From Streptomyces sp. DSM 110735 (GTDB taxonomy: Bacteria > Actinomycetota > Actinomycetes > Streptomycetales > Streptomycetaceae), in NCBI RefSeq assembly GCF_016482685.1, contig NZ_JACYHF010000028.1:1-64000 (forward strand): 64,000 nucleotides of DNA. The letters are read 5' to 3'. Positions within the stretch are counted from its first letter, which is position 1, and each line of letters starts with the position of its first letter. Both the position numbers and the translations under genes were made by a program. This document shows positions 35,401-43,420 of this stretch, piece by piece. The notes under the pieces were generated by a model. It worked only from the letters and a program-made list of their open reading frames with translations, had not been told where the DNA came from and did no database searches.

Positions 35401-35636
35401 CGCATGGTGCGGAAGCGGGGGAAGACGTCCTTGAAGACGCGGGCCTCGATGTGGTGGGCGCCCGGCATGCCGTTCGCGGTGGGCGGGCCCTCGTAGAAGA
35501 CCCACTCGGGGCGGCCCTCGGACTGCTCCAGGCTCTTGGCGAAGATCTTCTGGTCGCGCCAGAAGTCGAGCACGGCGTGCTCAAGCGCGGGCAGGTCGAC
35601 CTGGGCGGGCACCTGGCGGTACGTCGGCGCTGTCAT
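32499..35636 (-). CDS. ileS: Isoleucyl-tRNA synthetase, IleRS2-type with GXHH signature
   Basis: A 1045-residue class I aminoacyl-tRNA synthetase charging tRNA-Ile. The length and C-terminal region fit the IleRS2 (eukaryote-like) type. KMSKH is at residues 598-602, and an editing domain lies around WTTTPWTLVSNTAVAAHPD. The ATP-binding HIGH signature is not canonical: PPTANGMPGAHHIEARVF reads G59-A60-H61-H62, that is GXHH instead of HXGH. GXHH variants of IleRS2 are known to stay active and to be hyper-resistant to mupirocin, so this is not a broken gene. Translation is probably controlled by the T-box leader directly upstream, which hides the GGAGG at 35646-35650. Confidence 0.96.
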   Translation of the reverse strand: MTAPTYRQVPAQVDLPALEHAVLDFWRDQKIFAKSLEQSEGRPEWVFYEGPPTANGMPGAHHIEARVFKDVFPRFRTMRGYHVGRKAGWDCHGLPVELAVEKELGFSGKQDIEAYGIAEFNAKCRESVTRHTDAFAELTNRMGYWVDLDDAYRTMDPEYIESVWWSLKQIFDKGLLVQDHRVAPWCPRCGTGLSDHELAQGYETVVDPSVYVRFPLTSGPLAGEASLLVWTTTPWTLVSNTAVAAHPDVTYVVATDGEEKVVVAEPLVEKALGEGWETTGQSFTGAEMERWTYQRPFELVEFPEPAHFVVNAEYVTTEDGTGLVHQSPAFGEDDLKVCRAYGLPVVNPVRPDGTFEEDVPLVGGVFFKKADEKLTEDLGARGLLFRHLPYEHSYPHCWRCHTALLYYAQPSWYIRTTAVKDRMIAENEKTNWYPETVKHGRFGDWLSNNIDWALSRNRYWGTPLPIWRCDNDHLTVVGSRAELSELTGTDQSSLDPHRPFIDDVTFPCPECGDTAMRVPEVIDAWYDSGSMPFAQWGYPYKNKELFESRYPAQFISEAIDQTRGWFYTLMAIGTLVFDESSYENVVCLGHILAEDGRKMSKHLGNILQPIPLMDQHGADAVRWFMAAGGSPWAARRVGHGTIQEVVRKTLLTYWNTVAFQALYARTSDWAPSEADPAPADRPVLDRWLLSELHALTDQVTQALEAYDTQRAGKLLSAFVDDLSNWYVRRSRRRFWQGDKAALRTLHEVLETVTRLMAPITPFITERVWQDLVVPVAPGAPESVHLSSWPEADLSAIDPELSKQMVLVRRLVELGRATRAESGVKTRQPLSRALVGAAGFDALDPELHTQITEELNVAALASLSEVGGSLVDTTAKANFRALGKRFGKRVQDVAKAVAAADAAALSLALREGNASVELDGEVVTLAPDEVIITETPREGWSVASDSGATVALDLEITEELRRAGLARDAIRLIQEARKNSGLDVADRIALRWSASDPAVVAALSEHAGLIAEEVLSTDFAQGEADATYGSTFTDEGLSLTFRLRKA

Positions 35637-35639
35637 CTG

Positions 35640-35945
35640 CGAGCATCCTCCAACGGAACTTGCTGCCTTCCGTCGGAGGGACGAGAGCGTTCTTCCTGTT
35701 CACGCCGTGTGCGGCGCGCTCCCGCGGTACCACCCTCCTTGGCCCGCCGCCGGTGTCCGTCCGGTGGTGAGCCCCCTCATTGGGGTCGCGAAGCCGGTTC
35801 TACTCGCCCTCGCGGGCTTTCCTCCGGCGGCTCCGGGGTGATCTTCACATCGCGCTCGCCACCGGGCTCCCACCGTCCCCGGCTCGCTCTGGGCTGCTGA
35901 CGACGCTACTCGTCCCCATCCACGCTTCTCGCTCCGCCCAGTGTA
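35640..35945 (-). promoter_or_regulatory. Translational T-box riboswitch for ileS
   Basis: On the minus strand the leader contains the T-box core GGTGGTACCGCGGGAGC (about 35735-35718), which pairs with the tRNA acceptor end. A possible AUC (Ile) specifier codon lies at 35842-35840 in the upstream stem. Close to the start, CCTCCGACGGAA (35678-35667) can pair with TTCCGTTGGAGG (35657-35646), burying the Shine-Dalgarno sequence, so uncharged tRNA-Ile would open translation rather than stop termination. Actinobacterial ileS T-boxes with very short stem I are known to work this way. TACACT at 35945-35940 could be the -10 of the transcript. Confidence 0.9.
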
Positions 35946-36231
35946 CGGCGCCGGGCGGACAGCGGCCGACCGGTTTTCCGGCGGGGGCGGGGTGGGGGTG
36001 GCGGAGTGGGGCGGTGACCCGAATGGCCAGTGGGCCGGGACGCGCGTCAGGGCGCCGCCCTCCTGGCGGATTACCCGCACGCGAGCTGGGCACAACGGAT
36101 GCAGGTCTGCTGCGCGGGGGGTGCGGGGCGGGCGAATCGGGCGGCGTGCCCCGTTGCCGCGGGACTCAAGTCGATTTATCGTCCCAGCACGATTCGCGTG
36201 CAAGATCACAATATGTGAAGGGGCCGCGGCC

Positions 36232-37662
36232 ATGGTGGCGAAGAAGACCGCCGGTACCTCCGGTGGCTCAGCGGGAACCCTTGCCGGTGTCGGGCCGCCG
36301 GGGCAGGACGGGCGGCGGCTGCGGGCGGCCTCGGGAGGCGGCGGGACGGCGAAGAAGGCGTCCACCGGGAAAGCCGCCGGGAAGAAGGCTGCCGGGAAGG
36401 ACGCCTCCGGGGCGAGAGCCGGGGAGACGGTCTCCCGGGAGAAGTCGAGCGGGAAGACTGCCGCCGGGAAGGCGGCTGCCGACGAGGCGGCCACTGGGAA
36501 GGCGGTCACCGGGAAGTCGGCTGCCGACAAGACGGCGGCGCGGGAGAAGTCCGCCGAGAAGGCGGCTGCCGACAAGAGGGCGGCGCGGAAGACGGCTACC
36601 GGGAAGGCGGCTCCCGGGATGGCTCCCGCCGACCAGACCCCTGCGGAGCAGGCTCCGACGCGGCAGGCTTCGGCGGAAAAGTCCGCCACCAGAAAGTCCG
36701 CCACCAAGAAGTCCGCCAGCAAGAAAGCCGCTGCCGAGAAGGTCGCTGCCAAGGCGACCGCCCCCGAGCAGACCGCCACCAAGGCGGCCGCCACCAAGAA
36801 AGCTTCCGCGAAGAAGGTCCCCACCAAGAGCGCTCCGGCGAGGAAATCCGCGAAGAAGCGGGAAGACGCCGGGGAGAAGACCAGTACTGCCAAGCGCACC
36901 ACTGCCAGGAAGACCACCACGGGCCACAAGAGGACGGGCGGCGAGACGGTGACTGCTGAGAAGACGGCCGCCATGGCGACAGCCACCGAGGCGGCGCCCC
37001 CCGAGGGCACCCCGGCCGCGAAGGCCACCAGGAAGACCGCCGGTGCGGCGGGGAACAAGAAGACAGCCGAGAAGGCGGTCGGCAAGACGGCGGCGAAGAA
37101 GACCGCCGCCAAGAAGACCGCCGCCAAGAAGACCGCGGCCAAGAAGACCAGTGCGGCGCGTGCCGCCGGGCAGACGGGAGCCACGAGGGTGGTTGCGAAG
37201 AAGACTCCTGGCACGGCAACGGCGGAGCAGACCGCCGTACCCAAGGCGCGGCCCGCCGCCGAACCCGGCGAGCTGGCGGTACGCCCCGGCGAGGACCCCT
37301 GGACCCCGGAGGAGGTCGACGAAGCCCGCGCGGAGCTGACCGGCGACGCCGACCGGCTCCGTGACGAGATCGACTCCTCCGCGGCCGCGCTCGCGGGTCT
37401 GATGCGTGACAGCGCGGACGGCGCGGGCGACGACGAGGCCGACACCGGCACCAAGAACATCACCCGCGAGCACGAGATGGCGCTCGCCGCCAACGCGCGC
37501 GAGATGCTCACCCAGACCGAACGCGCCCTGGAACGGCTGGACGCGGGCACCTACGGTCTGTGCGAGAGCTGCGGCAATCCCATCGGCAAGGCGCGGATGC
37601 AGGCGTTCCCGAGGGCCACCCTGTGCGTCGAGTGCAAGCAGAAGCAGGAACGGCGCTCCTGA
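36232..37662 (+). CDS. Lysine-rich protein with C-terminal TraR/DksA zinc finger
   Basis: A 476-residue protein. Most of it (about 1-340) is an Ala/Lys/Thr-rich, disordered region with AAKKTAAKKT repeats, like histone H1 or the tail of actinobacterial HupS. The C-terminal third has a coiled coil (EVDEARAELTGDADRLRDEI) and a DksA/TraR zinc finger with Cys444, Cys447, Cys465 and Cys468 (CESC and CVEC). The finger suggests an RNA-polymerase or nucleic-acid partner; the basic region suggests DNA binding, so a nucleoid-associated role is plausible. ATG at 36232 after GAAGGGG; a GTG follows one codon later. The Ala/Lys repeats make its length easy to change. Confidence 0.88.
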   Translation: MVAKKTAGTSGGSAGTLAGVGPPGQDGRRLRAASGGGGTAKKASTGKAAGKKAAGKDASGARAGETVSREKSSGKTAAGKAAADEAATGKAVTGKSAADKTAAREKSAEKAAADKRAARKTATGKAAPGMAPADQTPAEQAPTRQASAEKSATRKSATKKSASKKAAAEKVAAKATAPEQTATKAAATKKASAKKVPTKSAPARKSAKKREDAGEKTSTAKRTTARKTTTGHKRTGGETVTAEKTAAMATATEAAPPEGTPAAKATRKTAGAAGNKKTAEKAVGKTAAKKTAAKKTAAKKTAAKKTSAARAAGQTGATRVVAKKTPGTATAEQTAVPKARPAAEPGELAVRPGEDPWTPEEVDEARAELTGDADRLRDEIDSSAAALAGLMRDSADGAGDDEADTGTKNITREHEMALAANAREMLTQTERALERLDAGTYGLCESCGNPIGKARMQAFPRATLCVECKQKQERRS

Positions 37663-37729
37663 GCGAGGGCGTACGCCGGGGCGTGCCGTAGTCTCGTCGT
37701 CAGTCAGGCACCTAGGTTGAGGGACTCAC

Positions 37730-38341
37730 GTGGCAGAGGCGGAGCGCATCATCGGTACGCCGGACACCCCGGAAGACGGCGGCGAGCGGCCTGAGACCGC
37801 CGCCGCGCCCGCCGGGCCCGGTGCGGACGGACAGGACGCCGCCCGGCGGACCGGGCGCGGGCGCCGGATCGCCGTGCTGTTCGCGGTGGCCGCCTTCGCC
37901 TACGCCCTCGACCTGGGCAGCAAACTGCTCGTCGTCGCCAAGCTGGAGCACCGCGCCCCGATCCAGTTGATCGGCGACCTCCTCGAGCTGCACGCCATCC
38001 GCAACCCCGGTGCCGCCTTCGGCTTCGGCGCCGCCTTCACGATCATCTTCACCGTGATCGCGGCGGTCGTCATCGGTGTGATCATCCGGCTGGCCCGCAA
38101 GCTCTACAGCACCCCCTGGGCCATCGCGCTCGGTCTGCTGCTCGGCGGCGCCCTCGGCAACCTCACCGACCGCATCTTCCGGGCTCCCGGCATCTTCGAG
38201 GGCGAGGTCGTCGACTTCATCGCGCCCAAGGGGTTCGCGGTGTTCAACCTGGCCGACTCGGCGATCGTGTGCGGCGGCATCCTGATCGTGCTGCTGTCCT
38301 TCCGGGGTCTGGACCCGGACGGCACCGTCCACAAGGACTGA
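37730..38341 (+). CDS. lspA: Lipoprotein signal peptidase LspA
   Basis: A 203-residue integral membrane aspartyl protease that cleaves signal peptides of diacylated lipoproteins. It has about four membrane helices. The two catalytic aspartates are in GNLTDRIFR and FNLADSAI, with RNPGAAFG as a third conserved block. The 45-residue hydrophilic N-terminus is an extension over the E. coli enzyme. GTG start at 37730 with GAGGGA upstream. The last 23 bases of the gene are tandemly duplicated just beyond the stop. Confidence 0.94.
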   Translation: MAEAERIIGTPDTPEDGGERPETAAAPAGPGADGQDAARRTGRGRRIAVLFAVAAFAYALDLGSKLLVVAKLEHRAPIQLIGDLLELHAIRNPGAAFGFGAAFTIIFTVIAAVVIGVIIRLARKLYSTPWAIALGLLLGGALGNLTDRIFRAPGIFEGEVVDFIAPKGFAVFNLADSAIVCGGILIVLLSFRGLDPDGTVHKD

Positions 38342-38364
38342 ACGGCACCGTCCACAAGGACTGA
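38319..38364. repeat. Perfect 23-bp tandem duplication spanning the lspA stop
   Basis: The 23 bases at 38319-38341, ending in the stop codon (CAAGGACTGA), are repeated exactly at 38342-38364. The copy is outside the gene and leaves the protein intact. It looks like a recent slippage event. Confidence 0.9.
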
Positions 38365-38437
38365 CGGCAGGGGCGCCGCCCCCGGGTTTTCCACAGGCTC
38401 GTTCGGTGCCCTCCCACCCGTCCGGCATACTCGACGG

Positions 38438-39382
38438 GTGAGCACGATTCCCGAGATCCGAACCCTGCCCGTGCCCGACGGCCTGGAGGGCGAGCGTGTC
38501 GACGCCGCCATCTCCCGGATGTTCGGCTTCTCCCGCACCAAGGCGGCGGAGCTGGCGGCGGCCGGCAAGGTCCAGGTCGACGGCGCCGTGGTCGGCAAGT
38601 CCGAGCGGGTGCACGGCGGTGCCTGGCTGGAGGTCGAGATGCCGCAGGCACCCGCCCCCGTCCAGATCGTCGCGGAGCCCGTCGAGGGCATGGAGATCGT
38701 GTACGACGACGACGACGTGGTCGTCATCGTCAAGCCGGTCGGCGTGGCCGCGCACCCCTCGCCCGGCTGGACCGGCCCGACCGTCATCGGCGGTCTCGCC
38801 GCCGCCGGGTACCGGATCTCCACCTCCGGCGCCGCCGAGCGCCAGGGCATCGTGCACCGGCTCGACGTGGGCACCTCCGGACTGATGGTCGTCGCCAAGT
38901 CGGAGCGGGCGTACACCTCGCTCAAGCGCCAGTTCAAGGAGCGCACGGTCGACAAGCGCTACCACACGCTGGTCCAGGGCCACCCCGACCCCATGAGCGG
39001 CACGATCGACGCCCCCGTCGGCCGCCACCCCCAGCACGACTACAAGTGGGCGGTCACCGCCGAGGGCAAGCCCTCCGTGACGCACTACGACCTCATCGAG
39101 GCGTTCCGCGCCGCCTCCCTGCTGGACGTGAAGCTGGAGACCGGTCGCACCCACCAGATCCGCGTCCACATGTCGGCCCACCGCCACCCCTGCGTCGGCG
39201 ACCTGACCTACGGCGCCGACCCCACCCTCGCCAAGCGGCTCAAGCTGCAGCGCCAGTGGCTGCACGCGGTCCGGCTCGGCTTCGAGCACCCGGCGGACGG
39301 CCAGTGGGTCGAGTTCGCGAGCGAGTACCCCGAGGACCTGCAGCGGGCCCTCGACCTGGTGCGGGAGGAGACCTACGCGTGA
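38438..39382 (+). CDS. RluD-family 23S rRNA pseudouridine synthase
   Basis: A 314-residue RluA/RluD-type pseudouridine synthase. An N-terminal S4 RNA-binding domain (about 17-70) precedes the catalytic domain with Asp143 in GIVHRLDVGTSGLMVVAK, then LVQGHPDP, GRHPQHDYKWAV and LETGRTHQIRVHMSAHRHPCVGD. It probably modifies the helix 69 region of 23S rRNA. GTG start at 38438 with CATACT some seven bases upstream, which suggests a leaderless transcript. It ends in a GTGA overlap with the GNAT gene. Confidence 0.93.
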   Translation: MSTIPEIRTLPVPDGLEGERVDAAISRMFGFSRTKAAELAAAGKVQVDGAVVGKSERVHGGAWLEVEMPQAPAPVQIVAEPVEGMEIVYDDDDVVVIVKPVGVAAHPSPGWTGPTVIGGLAAAGYRISTSGAAERQGIVHRLDVGTSGLMVVAKSERAYTSLKRQFKERTVDKRYHTLVQGHPDPMSGTIDAPVGRHPQHDYKWAVTAEGKPSVTHYDLIEAFRAASLLDVKLETGRTHQIRVHMSAHRHPCVGDLTYGADPTLAKRLKLQRQWLHAVRLGFEHPADGQWVEFASEYPEDLQRALDLVREETYA

Positions 39383-39846
39383 GCGCGCCGTACACGGTCC
39401 GGGTCGCGGACGGACCGGACGACCGCGAGGCGTGCTTCGCGGTCCGCAAGGAGGTCTTCGTCGTCGAACAGGGCGTCCCCGAGGACATCGAGTACGACGC
39501 CCATGACGCGGACGCCGTGCACGTGCTCGCGCTCGGCGCCGACGGCACCCCGCTCGGCGCCGGACGCCTGCTGCACGGCGCGGCGGCCACCGGGTACACC
39601 GGCGCGGACGCCTCGGTGGGCTCGCTCGGGCGGCTGGCCGTCACGCGCGCCGCGCGCGGACTCGGCGTCGGCGCTGCCCTGGTGCGCGCCGTGGAGGACG
39701 CGGCCCGCGCGCTCGGACTGACCGCCGTGGACCTGCACGCCCAGACCCACGCCCTCGGCTTCTACGAGCGCCTGGGATACACGCAGTACGGTCCGGAGTT
39801 CCCGGACGCCGGAATACCGCACCGGGCGATGCGCCGCGCCCTGTAG
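39379..39846 (+). CDS. GNAT-family N-acetyltransferase
   Basis: A 155-residue acetyltransferase resembling the ElaA/YjcF subgroup. Motif A for acetyl-CoA is LGRLAVTRAARGLGVGAALVRAVEDAA (about 80-105), and the C-terminal part has LHAQTHALGFYERLGYTQYGPEF, typical of the family. The N-terminus has VFVVEQGVPEDIEYDAHD. The GTG overlaps the rluD stop, so the pair is co-translated. The acceptor is unknown. Confidence 0.88.
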   Translation: MSAPYTVRVADGPDDREACFAVRKEVFVVEQGVPEDIEYDAHDADAVHVLALGADGTPLGAGRLLHGAAATGYTGADASVGSLGRLAVTRAARGLGVGAALVRAVEDAARALGLTAVDLHAQTHALGFYERLGYTQYGPEFPDAGIPHRAMRRAL

Positions 39847-39961
39847 CCGTCGCCCCGCCCGTCGCCGTCGCCCCGCCCGCCGGGTCGGACCCCGGGTCCC
39901 GCCGGGCGGCGTGGCAGTCTTGAGCTTTGCGGTGTGATCGCGGACTCCCGGAGCGCTCGAC

Positions 39962-41548
39962 GTGGATCAGTTGGCCCTGCTGTTCGTGATGTTGCTCGCG
40001 GCCCTGGTGAGCGTCCCGGTGGGGGAGTGGTTCGGGCTCCCGGCGCCGGTGCTGATGACGGTGTTCGGCGGGATCCTCGCGGTGCTCGACTTCGTGCCGA
40101 ACGTCGACATCCCGCCGGACCTCATCCTGCCCGCGCTGCTGCCCCCGCTGCTCTACGCGGCCGTACGCCGCACCTCCTGGCGGCAGTTCACGGCCAACAA
40201 ACGCCCGATCTTCCTGCTCGCCGTCGCCCTGGTCTTCGTGACGACGGTGTGCGTGGCGGCCGTCGCTCACGCGATCGTGCCCGGACTGCCGGTCGCCGCC
40301 GCCGTCGCGCTGGGCGCGCTGATCGCCCCGCCCGACCCGGTGGCGGCGACCGCCGTCGCCGGACAGCTCGGGCTGCCCCGCCGCCTGGTGTCGATCCTGG
40401 AGGGCGAGGGGCTCTTCAACGACGTCACGGCGATCGTGCTCTACCACGTGGCCATCGCCGCCGCCGTGAGCGGGGAGTTCTCCCCCTGGGGCGCCGGGCT
40501 CGACCTGGTGCTGTCCGCCGTGGTCGCCGTCGTCGTCGGACTGGTCCTCGGCTGGGGCGCCAACAAGCTGATGGACCTGCTCGGCGACGCCACCCTCCAG
40601 ATCGGGCTCACCCTGCTGGTGCCGTACGCCTCCTACGTGCTCGCCGAGGGGCTGCACGGCTCCGGGGTGCTCGCGGTGCTCACCACCGCGCTGTTCCTCG
40701 CCGAGTACGCCACCGACGCCGACGACGTGATGACCCGGCTCGCCGGGCACACCTTCTGGGACATCATCGACACGCTCGTGACCGGCGTGGCCTTCGGGCT
40801 GATCGGTCTCGAACTGCACAACGCGATCCGTACCGCCTCCGGGCGCTGGGGCGAGCTGCTCGGCTGGGCGGCTGCCGTCGCGGCCACCGTGGTCCTCGTC
40901 CGGCTGCTGTGGCTGATGCCCGCGACCTGGCTGACCAAGCGGCTGCACGCCCGGCGCGACTACGACGAGGACATCCCGGTCGGCTGGCGCGAGACCGTCG
41001 TGATGTGGTGGTCCGGGATGCGCGGGGTGGCCTCGGTGGCGCTGGCGCTCGCCATCCCGCTGAGCACCAAGGCCGGTGCGCCCTTCCCGGACCGGGACAT
41101 CATCATCTTCATCGCCTTCGGGGTGATCATCGCCACCCTGGTGCTCCAGGGGCTCACCCTGCCCTGGCTGGTGCGCAGGCTCGGGGTGCGGGCGGACTCC
41201 GAGCGGGAGAAGGAGTTCGAGACGGAGCTGGCGGTGCGCGCGACCAGGGCGGCGCGGCGGCGGCTGCGGGAGATCGAACAGGTCGAGGAGCTGCCCGAGG
41301 AACTCTCCGAGCAGATGCTGCGGCGCGCCTTCGACATCGGCATCCGGATCAGCCCCGACATGGGCGAGGAGGAGCGCCGCGAGGCGCACAAGCAGCGGGC
41401 GCGGCGGCTGCGGCGGGTGCGCAAGATCCAGGCGGAGATGATGAGCGCTGCCCGCCACGAGGTGCTCGCCGCGCGCAGCGAACCGGGCGCCGACCCGGAG
41501 ATCGTCGACCGGGTGCTGAGGCACCTGGACGTGCGCAGCCTGCGCTGA
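39962..41548 (+). CDS. CPA1-family Na+/H+ antiporter (NhaP-like)
   Basis: A 528-residue antiporter with about twelve membrane helices over residues 1-400 and a charged cytoplasmic tail (about 415-528) rich in Arg/Glu and probably helical. CPA1 landmarks: ALIAPPDPVAATAVAGQLGLP, LEGEGLFNDVTAIVLYHVA (the ND ion-binding motif), and MWWSGMRGVASVALALAIP. It exchanges protons for sodium or other monovalent cations. GTG start at 39962. The 115-base gap before it has TTGAGC near 39919 but no clear -10. It converges with the MscS-type gene. Confidence 0.9.
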   Translation: MDQLALLFVMLLAALVSVPVGEWFGLPAPVLMTVFGGILAVLDFVPNVDIPPDLILPALLPPLLYAAVRRTSWRQFTANKRPIFLLAVALVFVTTVCVAAVAHAIVPGLPVAAAVALGALIAPPDPVAATAVAGQLGLPRRLVSILEGEGLFNDVTAIVLYHVAIAAAVSGEFSPWGAGLDLVLSAVVAVVVGLVLGWGANKLMDLLGDATLQIGLTLLVPYASYVLAEGLHGSGVLAVLTTALFLAEYATDADDVMTRLAGHTFWDIIDTLVTGVAFGLIGLELHNAIRTASGRWGELLGWAAAVAATVVLVRLLWLMPATWLTKRLHARRDYDEDIPVGWRETVVMWWSGMRGVASVALALAIPLSTKAGAPFPDRDIIIFIAFGVIIATLVLQGLTLPWLVRRLGVRADSEREKEFETELAVRATRAARRRLREIEQVEELPEELSEQMLRRAFDIGIRISPDMGEEERREAHKQRARRLRRVRKIQAEMMSAARHEVLAARSEPGADPEIVDRVLRHLDVRSLR

Positions 41549-41595
41549 TCCGGCACCCCGGCACCCGGTCGCGACGGGGACTCTGGACGGGGTCT

Positions 41596-42702
41596 CTAAC
41601 CGCGCCCCGTGCGCGGGAACTCGTAGGCGTGGCGCAGGGTCTTGCGGTCCGGGGACGGGATCTGGTCCGGGGCGGGCACCGCGTCGGAGGTGTTGACGCG
41701 GGGGAGCGCGTAGGGGTGCTCGGTGCGCAGCCAGGCGATCATCTGCTCGCGGACCGCGACCCGTACCGTCCAGATGTCGTCCGCGTCCTTCGCGGTCACC
41801 AGGGCGCGCACCTCGATGGTGTTCGGGGCGGTGTCCGTCACCACCAGGCTGTGCGCGCGGCCGTCCCAGGCAGGGCAGGCGCGCAGGATGTCCCGCAGCC
41901 GCTCGCGCATCGCCTCGATCGGCGCGCTGTGGTCGAGCTGCCAGAAGACGGTGCCGGTCATCTGCGGGGTGCCGCGCGACCAGTTCTCGAACGGGTTGGA
42001 GGTGAAGTACGAGACCGGCATGGTGATCCGGCGCTCGTCCCAGGTCCGCACGGTCAGGAACGTCAGCGTGATCTCCTCCACGGTGCCCCACTCGCCGTCC
42101 ACGACGACCGTGTCCCCGATGCGCACCATGTCGCCGAAGGCGATCTGGAGCCCGGCGAACATGTTGGCCAGCGTCGCCTGCGCGGCCACACCGGCGACGA
42201 TGCCGAGCACACCCGCCGACGCCAGCAGCGAGGCACCCGCCGCGCGCATCTCCGGGAACGTCAGCAGCATCGCGGCGACCGCGACCACTCCGACGATCGC
42301 CGACACCACCCGCATGATCAGCGTCACCTGGGTGCGCACCCGGCGCACCCTCGCCTGGTCGCGGTGGGCGCGGGCATAGCGGCTGTACGAGGTCTCGACG
42401 ACGGCCGCCGCGATGCCGATCACCAGCCAGGCGGTCGAGCCGATCAGCACCAGGGTCAGCGTCTGCCCGATGCCCACCCGGTGGTCCCGCAGCGCGGGCA
42501 CCTGGCCGAAGGAACCTCTCAGCAGGGCGACCAGCAGCACCAGTTGATAGGGGATGCGGCAGCGGCGCAGCAGACCCCACAGCGGGGTCTCGCCGTGTTG
42601 TTCGTCGGCCTTGCGCAGCAGCACGTCGGTGCCCCAGCCGATCAGTACGGTGAGCACGACGGAGCCGCCGAGCACGATCAGGGGACGGATGTCGTTCTCC
42701 AT
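41596..42702 (-). CDS. MscS-family mechanosensitive channel
   Basis: A 368-residue small-conductance mechanosensitive channel homologue. Four helices precede the pore helix ASLLASAGVLGIVAGVAAQATLANMFAGLQIAFGDMVRIGDTVVV. The MscS beta domain follows (EWGTVEEITLTFLTVRTWDERRITMPVSYFTSNPFENWSR), then the alpha/beta domain and a Pro-rich tail. The channel releases solutes on osmotic downshift. The ATG at 42702 is the first codon of the conserved membrane region. It is divergent from the dienelactone-hydrolase-like gene. Confidence 0.9.
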   Translation of the reverse strand: MENDIRPLIVLGGSVVLTVLIGWGTDVLLRKADEQHGETPLWGLLRRCRIPYQLVLLVALLRGSFGQVPALRDHRVGIGQTLTLVLIGSTAWLVIGIAAAVVETSYSRYARAHRDQARVRRVRTQVTLIMRVVSAIVGVVAVAAMLLTFPEMRAAGASLLASAGVLGIVAGVAAQATLANMFAGLQIAFGDMVRIGDTVVVDGEWGTVEEITLTFLTVRTWDERRITMPVSYFTSNPFENWSRGTPQMTGTVFWQLDHSAPIEAMRERLRDILRACPAWDGRAHSLVVTDTAPNTIEVRALVTAKDADDIWTVRVAVREQMIAWLRTEHPYALPRVNTSDAVPAPDQIPSPDRKTLRHAYEFPRTGRG

Positions 42703-42813
42703 CCGGTGCGCCTAACCGCGAGAAGCCGTGATGAACCTGAGTGTTCGCTCACCCAGCGGGTAGGAGGCCGTGCCGGTCCGGCGGTCCGGGGACCCGGCTG
42801 GCACCATGGGGCC

Positions 42814-43383
42814 ATGAACATCATGCTCTTTCACTCCGTCCTCGGGCTGACCTCCGAGGTGCGCGACGCCGCCGACCGGCTGCGCGCGGCCGGTCACGAG
42901 GTGTGGACGCCGGACCTCTTCGAGGGGCGCACCTTCGACTCGTTCGAGGAGGGCATGGAGTTCAAGGAGGAGATCGGCAAGGACGAGCTGCTGAAGCGGG
43001 CGGTGCTCGCCGCCGCGCCCTACTCCGAGCGCCAACTGGTCTACGCCGGGTTCTCGCTCGGCGCCTCGATCGCCCAGACGCTGGCCCTCGGCGACGAGAA
43101 GGCGCGTGGGCTGCTGCTCCTCCAGGGCACCTCGGACATCGCGCCGTCCGCGCACGTGGACGAACTCCCCGTGCAGTTGCACGTGGCGGAGCCGGACCCG
43201 TTCGAGACGGACGACTGGCTGAGCGCCTGGTACCTCCAGATGGGCCGCGCGGGTGCCGACGTCGAGGTCTACCGCTACCCCGGCGCCGGCCACCTCTACA
43301 TGTTCCAGGACACCCCGGACTACGACGCCGAGGCCACCGAGGCCACCTGGCGGGTGGCGCTCGGCTTTCTCGACAGCCTGTAG
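42814..43383 (+). CDS. Dienelactone-hydrolase-like alpha/beta hydrolase
   Basis: A 189-residue alpha/beta hydrolase of the dienelactone hydrolase family, on the short side. The nucleophile elbow is GFSLG with Ser81, where true dienelactone hydrolases have Cys. The acid residue is probably Asp129 (AEPDPF), and the base is His161 (GAGHLYMF). The ATG opens MNIMLFHSVLGL. The substrate is unknown; such proteins hydrolyse esters or lactones in the cytoplasm. Confidence 0.85.
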   Translation: MNIMLFHSVLGLTSEVRDAADRLRAAGHEVWTPDLFEGRTFDSFEEGMEFKEEIGKDELLKRAVLAAAPYSERQLVYAGFSLGASIAQTLALGDEKARGLLLLQGTSDIAPSAHVDELPVQLHVAEPDPFETDDWLSAWYLQMGRAGADVEVYRYPGAGHLYMFQDTPDYDAEATEATWRVALGFLDSL

Positions 43384-43401
43384 CGGCTCAGGGCGACCCG
43401 G

Positions 43402-43419
43402 CGCCCGCCGGAGCGGGCG
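43402..43419. terminator. Short hairpin between convergent genes
   Basis: CGCCCGC (43402-43408), loop CGGA, GCGGGCG (43413-43419) lies between the convergent hydrolase and SH3-like genes, overlapping neither. It is a likely shared terminator, with only a 7-bp stem. Confidence 0.5.
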
Positions 43420-43420
43420 T

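Noticed and set aside
32499..35636. ileS as a pseudogene because HIGH is missing
   Set aside because: The frame is full length with KMSKH and an editing domain, and GXHH is a known functional variant.
32289..35900. A 1203-codon open frame on the plus strand opposite ileS
   Set aside because: It is the high-GC antisense shadow of ileS; the minus-strand protein has all synthetase motifs, and the plus frame has no recognisable domain or ribosome-binding site.
37685..37716. A third DNA-damage promoter upstream of lspA (TCGTCAGTC before TAGGTT)
   Set aside because: The spacing is seven rather than eight and the upstream half has two mismatches.
39641..42580. A long minus-strand open frame across the antiporter gene
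   Set aside because: It runs through two unrelated reading contexts; the NhaP and MscS proteins in the other frames are clearly real.
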